Source: Prochlorococcus sp. AG-679-M10
Lineage (GTDB): Bacteria; Cyanobacteriota; Cyanobacteriia; PCC-6307; Cyanobiaceae
DNA: 64,000 nucleotides
Direction: 5' to 3'
NCBI GenBank assembly: GCA_003210655.1
Contig: QCUQ01000002.1
Coordinates: forward strand, 62,001 to 126,000
Shown here one piece after another: positions 19,149 through 27,580 of this stretch. Made by a program: the position numbers and the translations under genes. The notes beneath the pieces are model-generated. The model searched no databases, was not told where the DNA came from, and saw only the letters and a list, made by a program, of their open reading frames with translations. Numbering within the stretch: position 1 is the first letter of the stretch; the number at the start of each line of letters is the position of its first letter.

Positions 19149-20282
19149 GTGAAAATAGCATTCTTTACTGAAACTTTTCTACCTAAAGTTGACGGAATAG
19201 TAACAAGACTAACTAAGACAATCGAATTTTTAACAAAAAATGGTGATGAAGTTATAGTGTTTTGTCCTGAGGGATGTCCTAATTCTTATAAAGGAGCAAC
19301 AATAGTAGGAGTTGCTGCAATGCCGCTACCTTTATATCCCGAATTAAAATTAGGCTTACCTGGCCCTGCAGTCTCTGATAAGTTAGAAGAATTTAAGCCA
19401 GACTTAGTACATGTAGTTAATCCGGCTGTACTTGGACTTGGAGGCATATGGCTAGCAAAAACAAATAATATTCCACTAATTGCAAGTTACCATACACATC
19501 TTCCAAAATATCTTGAACACTACGGAATGGGAATGTTAGAACCCCTTTTATGGGAGTTGTTAAAAGCAGCTCATAATCAAGCCTTATTAAATCTTTGTAC
19601 CTCAACTGCAATGGTTAATGAACTCGAAGATAAAGGAATACAGAGGACTGCTTTATGGCAAAGAGGTGTCGACACTGAAAACTTCAGACCAGAATTAAGA
19701 AGCGAAAAAATGAGAGAAAAATTGTTTGGAAAATATCAAAATACGGATTCACTTTTAATTTATGTAGGTAGATTATCGGCAGAAAAGCAAATTGAAAGAA
19801 TTAAACCTGTATTAGATAATATACCCGGAGCATGTCTCGCTTTAGTGGGAGATGGTCCCTACAGAGGACAGTTGGAAAAGATTTTTGAAAACACTAAAAC
19901 AAATTTCATAGGTTATTTATCTGGTGAAGAGCTAGCCAGTGCATACGCATCTGGAGATATATTCTTATTCCCATCAAGCACAGAAACTCTCGGGTTAGTA
20001 TTGTTAGAAGCAATGGCTGCAGGATGCCCAGTAATAGGGGCTAATAAAGGTGGTATCCCAGATATTATCAATAATGGAATAAATGGTTGCTTATATAACC
20101 CAGATGAAAAAGACAATGGAGAAAGAAGTTTAATTGAAGCTACTAAAAAAATCCTAGCAGATAAGAATAAAAAAGAAGCTATGAGAAAAGAAGCTAGGAA
20201 AGAAGCTGAACAATGGGATTGGAACCAAGCTACTCTTCAATTACAAAAATATTATTCAGAAACACTTGAAAACATTTCCTAA
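19149..20282 (+). CDS. sqdX: Sulfoquinovosyltransferase for sulfolipid synthesis
   Basis: GT4-family glycosyltransferase that moves sulfoquinovose from UDP to diacylglycerol. The start KIAFFTETFLPKVDGIVTRL, with a Gly-loop near residue 16, is typical. The donor-binding C-terminal domain has YVGRLSAEKQIERI and SSTETLGLVLLEAMAAGCPV with GGIPDII. Length is 377 residues. It begins at a GTG. Position right after sqdB supports the specific assignment over other GT4 enzymes. Confidence 0.95.
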   Translation: MKIAFFTETFLPKVDGIVTRLTKTIEFLTKNGDEVIVFCPEGCPNSYKGATIVGVAAMPLPLYPELKLGLPGPAVSDKLEEFKPDLVHVVNPAVLGLGGIWLAKTNNIPLIASYHTHLPKYLEHYGMGMLEPLLWELLKAAHNQALLNLCTSTAMVNELEDKGIQRTALWQRGVDTENFRPELRSEKMREKLFGKYQNTDSLLIYVGRLSAEKQIERIKPVLDNIPGACLALVGDGPYRGQLEKIFENTKTNFIGYLSGEELASAYASGDIFLFPSSTETLGLVLLEAMAAGCPVIGANKGGIPDIINNGINGCLYNPDEKDNGERSLIEATKKILADKNKKEAMRKEARKEAEQWDWNQATLQLQKYYSETLENIS

Positions 20283-20293
20283 ATTTCTATAAA

Positions 20294-20545
20294 TTAAGCC
20301 ACATTTGGGGGTGGGGTAGGATTAATAAATGTATTGATTGGGAGTATTAAAGTAGCTATATTTTGATTCTTATCGGGCCTCTGTTTTTTAGGAAATCTTT
20401 TTCCAAATGGCACTCTAATTACATTAGTACCTTCAACAGAATTTACCTTTGTATTATTCCCTAAGGAATTATTAACAAAATTTGGTAAATTCAAATTATT
20501 AATTGGCAAGCGCTTAACCTTACCAGATTTAAAATCTTTGCTCAT
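20294..20545 (-). CDS. Small basic protein of unknown function
   Basis: An 83-residue protein starting at an ATG. It is Asn/Pro/Lys-rich with VIRVPFGKRFPKKQRPDKNQ in the middle and PTPPP near the end. No domain, signal peptide or membrane segment is recognised. Its reading frame avoids stops in an A/T-rich context and fills the space between sqdX and the gcvP terminator, which suggests a real gene with its own promoter, probably lineage-specific. It converges on sqdX with 11 bases between them. Confidence 0.55.
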   Translation of the reverse strand: MSKDFKSGKVKRLPINNLNLPNFVNNSLGNNTKVNSVEGTNVIRVPFGKRFPKKQRPDKNQNIATLILPINTFINPTPPPNVA

Positions 20546-20651
20546 AGCTTCAAATACCCCAAATAAATTTGATGCTTGATAATAATAATGAAAAAATCTA
20601 AAAAAATTCTATAAGAAAATATTAAATTTTTTATTCTTCTTGACGATAACT

Positions 20652-20677
20652 AAAAAACCAGCAGAATGCTAGTCTTT
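20652..20677 (-). terminator. Rho-independent terminator of gcvP
   Basis: On the minus strand AAAGACTAGCA pairs with TGCTGGTTTTT through 11 positions (two G-T wobbles) around a three-base TTC loop, ending in a run of six T. The stem starts on the last bases of the gcvP stop codon. This is the cleanest intrinsic terminator in the window and marks the end of the gcv operon. Confidence 0.7.
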
Positions 20678-23585
20678 ATGCACATTTTTTGTCATCTAAA
20701 AAATCTTTATCGTTGACATTACAAGAACAAATTAAATTTCTATCTCCATAAGCATTATCAATTCTTGATACAGAAGACCAGAATTTATGTTCGAATTTAC
20801 CTTTATACGGATATGCAGCCTTTTCTTTTGAATAAGGATAATTCCAATTATCTGAAATCAACTCATTTATGGTATGAGGCGCATTACTAATTAAATTATT
20901 ATTTCTGAGATTAATATTATTTTCAATTTCTTCAATTTCTTCACTTATTAAGAGCATAGCTTCACAAAATCTATTTAACTCCTTCAAACTTTCACTTTCA
21001 GTAGGCTCGATCATAATAGTTTCAGGAACTGGCCAACTTATCGTTGGAGCATGAAAGCTGTAATCTATTAATCTCTTAGCTATATCATTCACACTTAAAC
21101 CTGTTTTTGACTTCAACTCTCTAAAATCAAGGATACATTCATGTGCGACAAAATTATTTTGTCCTTTATATAAAATCTTAAATTTATTTTTTAATGAATT
21201 AGCAATATAATTTGCCGACAATATTGCATGACTACTCGCCTTTCTTAAGCCACTTTGACCAGCCATCTTTATGTACATCCAGCTTATTGGAAGAATGCTT
21301 GCACTTCCATGCTGTGAAGAAGATACAGAATAATCGAATTGACTAAATATATTATCTTTCAAAGAATGGGAGGGAAGGAAAGGACTTAAAGTTTCAGATG
21401 TTGCAACTGGACCAACTCCAGGACCACCACCTCCATGAGGGATACAAAATGTTTTATGTAAATTTAAATGGCAAACATCCACGCCATAATCACCAGGTCT
21501 GCATAATCCGACCTGAGCATTAAGATTTGCTCCATCCAAATAAACAAATGCACCAACTGAATGAATCAAGTCACATATTTCTCTGATTTTTAATTCAAAA
21601 ACTCCATGAGTAGAGGGATAAGTTAACATTAGTGCACCAATTGTATTATCAAATTCTTGGACCTTAATTAATAAATCCTCATAAGAAATATTACCCTCAG
21701 AATCACATTTAATAGTTACAACATCAAATCCTGCCATCACCGCGCTAGCAGGATTTGTTCCATGAGCACTTTGTGGTATTAGGCATTTTTTTCTTAATAA
21801 ATCACCTTTTGAAGAGAAGTAAGAATTAATTGCCAATAAACCCGCAAACTCACCTTGAGAGCCTGCATTCGGTTGAAATGAAACTGACTTCAAGCCAATA
21901 AGGTCACTAATCCATTTCTCAAGATCGCTTATTATTTTTGAATAACCTTTAGTTTGATTAGCTGGAGCGAAAGGATGAATAGAGGATAAATTAGCCCATG
22001 AAATTGGGCTAAGCTCTGCTGCAGAATTTAATTTCATAGTACAACTTCCTAGTGGAATCATTCCATCGACGAGGGAAAAGTCTTTCTCAGCAAGTTTAAA
22101 AATATACCTCATTAAATCAGTCTCACTTTGATAATTTTCAAATATATTTTGTTGCATCCATTCTTTATTTCTTAGAGGAATGCCATCAATCTGAAAACAA
22201 TTATTAAGTTTAATGTGCTTTAAATCCTCTTTTTTTTCTAGCCCATTTGCTATCAAAGTTACTATCTTATGGATTTCATTTTTATCAGTAAGCTCGTCTA
22301 GGGAAATTCCAAATCCTGTAGATTCCTCAATCGTTGAACTTAAAGGTAAAATTCTAAAGTTAAAACCGTTTTTTAAAGCTTCGTTATGAATCTTTTCAGA
22401 TTGCTCACAATAAATATCAAGACTATCAAACCTACTCCCAGTAGGTATTTTTAAACCTAACTCAGAAAGAATAGATTCTAGATATCTTCTTAAGACTACT
22501 ATCCTCTTTGCCATTTTTGTTAATCCAGAAGAGCCATGATATATGGCATAAAAAGAAGATACTATCGCTAACAGAGATTGAGCTGTACAAATATTACTAG
22601 TGGCTTTTTCTCTCCTTATATGTTGTTCTCTTGTTTGCAATGCCAATCTCAGTGATTGTTCTCCATTTCGAGACAGAGTTTGTCCTACGATTCTTCCAGG
22701 TATAAGTCTTTTATATTTTTCACTACATGCAAAAAATGCTGCATGAGGACCACCAAAGCCCATTGGGACTCCAAATCTTTGCAAACTACCAACAGCTATA
22801 TCAACTCCAAATTGGGCTATTGGTTTTATTAAAACTTGCGCAAGAGGGTCAATAATTGATGTGACGACTATTTCTGCTTTATGAGCTTGAGAAATTAAAA
22901 ATGTTGGATCAAATAAGTCTCCATTTTTACCAGGAAGCTGAATCAAGAGTCCAAAAACATCATCATGATTTTTAGGATACTTTTGATTAAAACGTTTTAA
23001 GTTAATTCCTAATGGTTTAGCTCTTGTCAATAAAACATTAAATGTATGATTAAAAACATTTTCATCTACTAAAAAGATATTTGCGGACTTATTTTTCCTC
23101 GAAGAAAAACTCATTGCCATTGCTTCTGCAGCAGCTGTTCCTTCATCTAAAAGCGATGCATTAGCTATAGAGAACCCTGTTAATTCACAAATTAAAGTTT
23201 GAAAATTAAATAAGGCTTCTAATCTACCTTGGGCAATTTCTGCTTGATAAGGGGTATAAGCTGTATACCACCTAGGATTTTCTAATACATGCCTTTGGAC
23301 AACTTTAGGCGTATGAGTGCCATAATAACCAAGTCCAATTAATGATCTAAATTTATCATTTTTATTAGATATTTCTTCTAATTCATTCAACGCCTCAATT
23401 TCAGAACATCCTTTTGGCACAACATTTGAATATTTTTCTTCTAACTGAATATCTTCCGGAATAACTTTATTAATAAATTCATCTATACTATTAAAACCAA
23501 GTTTTAGAAGCATCTTCTTCTCATCATTATCCTTCAATCCAAGATGTCTATCAATAAATAAATCCGAGTTGATTATGGGATTCAT
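20676..23585 (-). CDS. gcvP: Glycine dehydrogenase (decarboxylating), P protein
   Basis: PLP-dependent P protein of the glycine cleavage system; decarboxylates glycine and passes aminomethyl to the lipoyl arm of GcvH. In phototrophs it recycles photorespiratory glycine. The 969-residue length corresponds to the fused single-chain form. The N-terminal half has GYYGTHTPKVVQRHVLENPRWYTAYTPYQAEI-type sequence in pieces, and the PLP Lys lies in HLNLHKTFCIPHGGGGPGVG near residue 710. It is downstream of gcvH and followed by a strong terminator. Confidence 0.98.
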   Translation of the reverse strand: MNPIINSDLFIDRHLGLKDNDEKKMLLKLGFNSIDEFINKVIPEDIQLEEKYSNVVPKGCSEIEALNELEEISNKNDKFRSLIGLGYYGTHTPKVVQRHVLENPRWYTAYTPYQAEIAQGRLEALFNFQTLICELTGFSIANASLLDEGTAAAEAMAMSFSSRKNKSANIFLVDENVFNHTFNVLLTRAKPLGINLKRFNQKYPKNHDDVFGLLIQLPGKNGDLFDPTFLISQAHKAEIVVTSIIDPLAQVLIKPIAQFGVDIAVGSLQRFGVPMGFGGPHAAFFACSEKYKRLIPGRIVGQTLSRNGEQSLRLALQTREQHIRREKATSNICTAQSLLAIVSSFYAIYHGSSGLTKMAKRIVVLRRYLESILSELGLKIPTGSRFDSLDIYCEQSEKIHNEALKNGFNFRILPLSSTIEESTGFGISLDELTDKNEIHKIVTLIANGLEKKEDLKHIKLNNCFQIDGIPLRNKEWMQQNIFENYQSETDLMRYIFKLAEKDFSLVDGMIPLGSCTMKLNSAAELSPISWANLSSIHPFAPANQTKGYSKIISDLEKWISDLIGLKSVSFQPNAGSQGEFAGLLAINSYFSSKGDLLRKKCLIPQSAHGTNPASAVMAGFDVVTIKCDSEGNISYEDLLIKVQEFDNTIGALMLTYPSTHGVFELKIREICDLIHSVGAFVYLDGANLNAQVGLCRPGDYGVDVCHLNLHKTFCIPHGGGGPGVGPVATSETLSPFLPSHSLKDNIFSQFDYSVSSSQHGSASILPISWMYIKMAGQSGLRKASSHAILSANYIANSLKNKFKILYKGQNNFVAHECILDFRELKSKTGLSVNDIAKRLIDYSFHAPTISWPVPETIMIEPTESESLKELNRFCEAMLLISEEIEEIENNINLRNNNLISNAPHTINELISDNWNYPYSKEKAAYPYKGKFEHKFWSSVSRIDNAYGDRNLICSCNVNDKDFLDDKKCA

Positions 23586-23597
23586 GTTTTATATATT

Positions 23598-23625
23598 TTT
23601 CTTTAAAATAGCCGGTTTTAAGAAA
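23598..23625 (-). promoter_or_regulatory. Stem-loop between gcvH and gcvP
   Basis: On the minus strand TTTCTTAAAA pairs with TTTTAAAGAAA (ten pairs, one bulged A) around the loop CCGGCTA, within the 46-base gap. It ends about 12 bases before the gcvP start. It could protect or process the mRNA or tune gcvP translation; there is no T run after it, so it is not a standard terminator. Confidence 0.4.
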
Positions 23626-23631
23626 TTTGCT

Positions 23632-24021
23632 TTAATTCGGAACAACCTTTGATTTATATTCATCTGAATTCATTAATTCGTCTAATAAAACAGTTGATTC
23701 TGATTTAATAATTAGCAGCCAGCCATCACCAATTGGATCATTTTGCAAAATTTCTGGATTATCAATAACCCCTTCATTTACAGAAATCACTTCTCCTGCA
23801 AAAGGAAGATATACTTCTTCAACAGCCTTGACAGACTCAATTGTTCCAAAAGTTTCTCCTTTTTGTAAAATAGTTCCTTTCTCAACTAATTCAACAAAAA
23901 CAATATCTCCTAATTGATCAATAGCAAACTCACTAACACCAATTTTTAACAATCCATTTTCTTCCTTCACATATTCATGTGTATCAGCATATTTTAGATA
24001 ATTTGGAAACTTATAAGACAT
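23632..24021 (-). CDS. gcvH: Glycine cleavage system H protein
   Basis: Lipoylated shuttle protein that carries the aminomethyl group from GcvP to GcvT. The lipoyl Lys is residue 65 in GTIESVKAVEEVYLP; the YADTHEY start and DPIGDGWLLII end are typical. Length, 129 residues, is normal. It lies 9 bases downstream of a PLP-enzyme gene and 46 bases upstream of gcvP, all one strand. The partner gcvT is about 18 kb away on the other strand. Confidence 0.98.
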   Translation of the reverse strand: MSYKFPNYLKYADTHEYVKEENGLLKIGVSEFAIDQLGDIVFVELVEKGTILQKGETFGTIESVKAVEEVYLPFAGEVISVNEGVIDNPEILQNDPIGDGWLLIIKSESTVLLDELMNSDEYKSKVVPN

Positions 24022-24029
24022 AATAAAGT

Positions 24030-25319
24030 TTATGGAGAAATGAGAGATTCCTTTTCAATTAGATTTTCTTCTAATAGCTCAAATACTAATTGAATTAAAG
24101 CAATTTTGATATGAGCCATGTGAGAACCACCTTGAACAAAAACATTATATGGATTTCTTAAAGGAGCATCAGCTGAAAATTCGCTTGTACTTCCTTCAAT
24201 AAACGTACCTCCTGACATTAATAAATTTGAATCATAACCACTCATTGGAGAAGGAATAACATTTAAAAAAGAATCTATCGGCGAAGAATTTTGAAAGGAC
24301 TGACATATTTTTTGTATTAAGTGTGGATTATTTAATCTAATTGCTTGGATTATGTCTGATCTGTACGATTTAGGCTCGGGTAAAACCATAAAACCTAGTT
24401 TTTTAAAAACTGCAGCTACCAAATCGGCACCTTTTAAAGATTCGTGAACAATTTGAGGCGCTAAAAATAATCCCTGCAGAATTAATCTCCCTAAACCAAA
24501 GTTAATGCCTGCATCGACACCAATTCCTGGTGCAGTTAATCTGCAACATGCCATTTCAACTAATTCAGAATCACCTGCAATATATCCGCCAGTAGGAACA
24601 ATAGTCCCACCCAAATTTTTAATTAGCGATCCAGCGATTATATTTGCGCCATTAATAATTGGTTCACTATCTTCTACAAGTTCTCCATAACAATTATCCA
24701 CAAAACAAATACACTTAGGATTAAGTGAATGAACAAGATTACAGATTTGTTTTATTTGATTATTATTTAATGATTTTCTCCAACTATAACCACAACTTTT
24801 CTGGATAAATACTAATTTACATTTATTTTTTTTTAAAAAATCTACAATTTTATCTTCGTAGGAATTTATTTTTTCATCAATACTAATTTGACGATATTCA
24901 ACTCCTAAATCTAATAAAGAGCCTTTGCCCTTACCTCTTATACCTATAACTTCCTCCAATGTATCGTAAGGAGTTCCAGTTACAGATAACATTAAATCCC
25001 CTGGCCGCAAAATACCAAAAAGAACGGAGCTTATAGCATGAGTTCCACTTACAAATTGCATCCTTACAGCTGATTTTTCTGCAAGAAAAAATTTAGCGAA
25101 TACCTTATCAATCTTTTCTCTGGATAAATCATCATGTCCACTACCTGTAGATTGATTGAAGTGACTTGTTGAAACTCTTTCTTCCTTAAAAATTTTTAAA
25201 ATATTATCTAATTTGTAATAAATTTGATTTGATCTTTCGTGGAAAATATCCTTTAAACCTTCCTCAACTGAAATAACAAATTCTTTGGATAATCTAAAAT
25301 TATAATTTTTATTTTTCAT
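24030..25319 (-). CDS. Methionine gamma-lyase-like (aluminium-resistance family) PLP enzyme
   Basis: A 429-residue fold-type I PLP enzyme of the family called Met_gamma_lyase or aluminium resistance protein; the true substrate is not established. The probable PLP Lys is residue 234 in AGSLIKNLGGTIVPTGGYIAG. FVSGTHAISSVL (about 89-100) and FVDNCYGEL with the ring-stacking/Asp position (about 207-214) support the fold. A C-terminal GGTFIEGSTSEFSADAP segment is typical. It overlaps the upstream HTH-like gene by 11 bases and sits 9 bases before gcvH, so it is almost certainly co-expressed with glycine cleavage, which suggests amino-acid or sulfur/C1 metabolism. Confidence 0.87.
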   Translation of the reverse strand: MKNKNYNFRLSKEFVISVEEGLKDIFHERSNQIYYKLDNILKIFKEERVSTSHFNQSTGSGHDDLSREKIDKVFAKFFLAEKSAVRMQFVSGTHAISSVLFGILRPGDLMLSVTGTPYDTLEEVIGIRGKGKGSLLDLGVEYRQISIDEKINSYEDKIVDFLKKNKCKLVFIQKSCGYSWRKSLNNNQIKQICNLVHSLNPKCICFVDNCYGELVEDSEPIINGANIIAGSLIKNLGGTIVPTGGYIAGDSELVEMACCRLTAPGIGVDAGINFGLGRLILQGLFLAPQIVHESLKGADLVAAVFKKLGFMVLPEPKSYRSDIIQAIRLNNPHLIQKICQSFQNSSPIDSFLNVIPSPMSGYDSNLLMSGGTFIEGSTSEFSADAPLRNPYNVFVQGGSHMAHIKIALIQLVFELLEENLIEKESLISP

Positions 25320-26031
25320 TCTTTAAAACCTTCCTTTTTGCTGAGGCTATATCTCTTAAATGCGTAAGAAAAGCATTGGTTCCACCTCCATTAAAGTAAG
25401 AAAGTTTTTTTGAAGTCTCATAAAGATCTAACAATTCACCATCCAATTCTTCTGCTGTAAAATCTTTTATTCCAGCTATCACTTCTGCAAAACGGTCTCT
25501 TCTAAGTGACTTAGAAACTGTATACGCGTCCATAATAATTGTTTTACAAGATCTCCAAGGCCTATTTTGACAAAAATGATCAGAAAGAGCATCACTTAAC
25601 ACAGAAGCTTCAGATTCCTCTATATACCAATCAAATGACAATGGGAGAGGTTTTAATCCAGAAAAAATTTCAAATAATTCTCCAGCTGACAAAGGATTAT
25701 CATCATCATTTTTTAATGGAAGAGCTGAATCTTGTAATGACCGCCATAATTCTGGATGATTCTTTTCTAATTGATCCCTTATCGATTCTATTCCTTGATC
25801 AAGAATCGTATTAACTTGTGCTAATGCAAGAAAAACTTCTGGGCCAGGCGATGATAACTTTCCATTTCTAAGATTTGAAATCTGAGAATTATGTACTCTT
25901 CCTAAATCAAGTATTTCAGACAGCAAAGGTAAAACCCTGTGGGACCAACCATTCCTCTCATGCCAAAGATGAATCAAATGAGCCATTGCTCTTCGACCCT
26001 TCAATAATTTATCGCGATATCCTAAGCTCAC
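25309..26031 (-). CDS. Conserved protein with helix-turn-helix-like N-terminus
   Basis: A 240-residue protein of unknown function. Residues about 40-75 (LDLGRVHNSQISNLRNGKLS, then PGPEVFLALAQVN) resemble a lambda-repressor-type helix-turn-helix, with the SQISNLRNGK recognition-helix pattern. The remainder is helical and acidic with no known domain. The start is a GTG. It overlaps the PLP-enzyme gene by 11 bases and heads the operon that runs through gcvH and gcvP, so it may be a regulator of that operon; this is inference. It is divergent from the desaturase. Confidence 0.7.
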   Translation of the reverse strand: MSLGYRDKLLKGRRAMAHLIHLWHERNGWSHRVLPLLSEILDLGRVHNSQISNLRNGKLSSPGPEVFLALAQVNTILDQGIESIRDQLEKNHPELWRSLQDSALPLKNDDDNPLSAGELFEIFSGLKPLPLSFDWYIEESEASVLSDALSDHFCQNRPWRSCKTIIMDAYTVSKSLRRDRFAEVIAGIKDFTAEELDGELLDLYETSKKLSYFNGGGTNAFLTHLRDIASAKRKVLKNEK

Positions 26032-26107
26032 AGATAATTAAAATAATCAATAGTATAGTATGATAATATTACATATCGGCCTTTTTGAAAATAGTTTTTC
26101 CAATATT

Positions 26108-27046
26108 ATGAAATCAGTTATCTTCCAAGAAACAGCCAAATTAAAAAAACCTGTTCCTGCAGAAAAAGTTATAGAACTCTCGGATAAATTACTTGAACCA
26201 TCTAGTCACTCTAAAAGATATCCTCCTAGATTACACAAGACGTGGGGGACAATCTTTTTTATGATTGCCATACACTTATTATCCTTAGTAGCATTACAAC
26301 CTCAGTTTTGGAGCATACCTGCAGTAACAGCATTATTTTTCTTTTACTGGTTAACTGCTTGTCTTGGAGTCACTTTGGGTTATCATCGTTTACTTTCTCA
26401 TAGATCATTTGTTGTTCCAAAATGGTTGGAGAGATTTTTCGCCACATGTGGAGCCATCAGTTGTCAACATGGACCAATAGATTGGGTTGGATTGCATAGA
26501 CATCATCATTCATTTTCAGATACAGAAGTAGACCATCACAATAGTAAGAGAGGATTTTGGTGGAGCCACATGGGTTGGATGTTTAAGGATGTAGAGGCAT
26601 TAAAAGCTGTACCAAAATTAAGTGCAGATTTAATTAAAGACCCATACTATAGATTCCTTAATAAATATTTTCTATTTTTACAAATTCCTATTGGCTTATG
26701 TTTATATGCAATAGGACAAAAATTAGGAGTTGGAGGTTGGGCATTAGTATTATGGGGCATACCTCTAAGACTTGTAGTGGTATATCATATTACTTGGTTA
26801 GTAAACTCAGCTACCCATTGTTGGGGTAAAGCCCCTTTTGAAAGTGGCGATGGGTCAAAAAATAATGTTTGGGTTGCAGCTTTAACCTTTGGAGAAGGAT
26901 GGCATAACAATCATCATGCATTTCCTAATTCAGCTAGACAGGGATTATTTAGAGGTCAAATTGATTTAACTTGGGAACATATTAAGATTCTTGCCAAATT
27001 AGGATTCGCAAAAAAAGTAAAATTACCCTCTAGGTCTTATTATTAA
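26108..27046 (+). CDS. desC: Acyl-lipid delta-9 fatty-acid desaturase
   Basis: Membrane diiron enzyme that introduces the first double bond into membrane-lipid acyl chains. Three His boxes are visible: HRLLSH (residues 93-98), HRHHH (130-134) and HNNHH near residue 270. Hydrophobic segments lie around residues 46-65, 70-90 and 195-230. I chose the ATG giving MKSVIFQETA rather than one 48 bases upstream, because the upstream ATG lies inside a promoter-like TATGATAATATT sequence. Length is then 312 residues, normal for DesC. It affects fluidity of thylakoid and cell membranes; desaturase genes in cyanobacteria often respond to cold or light. Confidence 0.93.
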   Translation: MKSVIFQETAKLKKPVPAEKVIELSDKLLEPSSHSKRYPPRLHKTWGTIFFMIAIHLLSLVALQPQFWSIPAVTALFFFYWLTACLGVTLGYHRLLSHRSFVVPKWLERFFATCGAISCQHGPIDWVGLHRHHHSFSDTEVDHHNSKRGFWWSHMGWMFKDVEALKAVPKLSADLIKDPYYRFLNKYFLFLQIPIGLCLYAIGQKLGVGGWALVLWGIPLRLVVVYHITWLVNSATHCWGKAPFESGDGSKNNVWVAALTFGEGWHNNHHAFPNSARQGLFRGQIDLTWEHIKILAKLGFAKKVKLPSRSYY

Positions 27047-27066
27047 ATATATAAATAAATATTTTC

Positions 27067-27522
27067 ATGGCTAAAAGAGTAAAAGTTGTTTTAACAGAAT
27101 CAGTTGCCACTTTAGGTAGAGATGGTGATGTAGTAGAAGTTGCACCTGGTTATGCAAGGAATTTCTTATTACCATTTGGTAAAGCAGCTAATGTAACTCC
27201 TTCAATTCTGAAACAAATTGAAAGAAAAAGAGCAAAAGAAAAAATTGCTGCAGAGAAAGTAAAACAAGAAGCTATTGATTTTAAAACCGCATTAGCAACT
27301 ATTGGTAGATTTACAATCAAGAAACAAGTTGGTGAAGATGGTGTCCTTTTTGGAACTGTTACTAATGGAGATGTTGCTGAAGCTATAGAGGCAGCTACGA
27401 AAAAAGATATTGATAGAAGAGACATAACTGTCCCAGATATTCATAATTTAGGTTCTTTTGTTGCAAAGATAAAACTACATCAAGAAGTAAGTGCGGAAGT
27501 AAACATTGAAGTAACAAGTTAA
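27067..27522 (+). CDS. rplI: 50S ribosomal protein L9
   Basis: Large-subunit protein at the base of the L1 stalk, 151 residues, normal length. The N-terminal domain begins [20 protein letters not shown] with [19 protein letters not shown], followed by a long connecting helix rich in Lys/Glu and a small C-terminal domain. It precedes dnaB by 58 bases; rplI-dnaB is a widespread bacterial gene pair. Confidence 0.98.
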
Positions 27523-27580
27523 TAACTTTGTTGCATTATTTGGAAAAGTAGTCAGAGTATATATCTAAGTCTTTAAATAC

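Noticed and set aside
26058-26072. NtcA-like GTA...TAC site before the desaturase
   Set aside because: The spacing between GTA and TAC is nine bases; the NtcA consensus needs eight, and the sequence overlaps a promoter-like A/T stretch.
26060-26107. Upstream ATG start for the desaturase
   Set aside because: It lies within a promoter-like TATGATAAT segment and adds 16 residues (MIILHIGLFENSFSNI) before a typical start.
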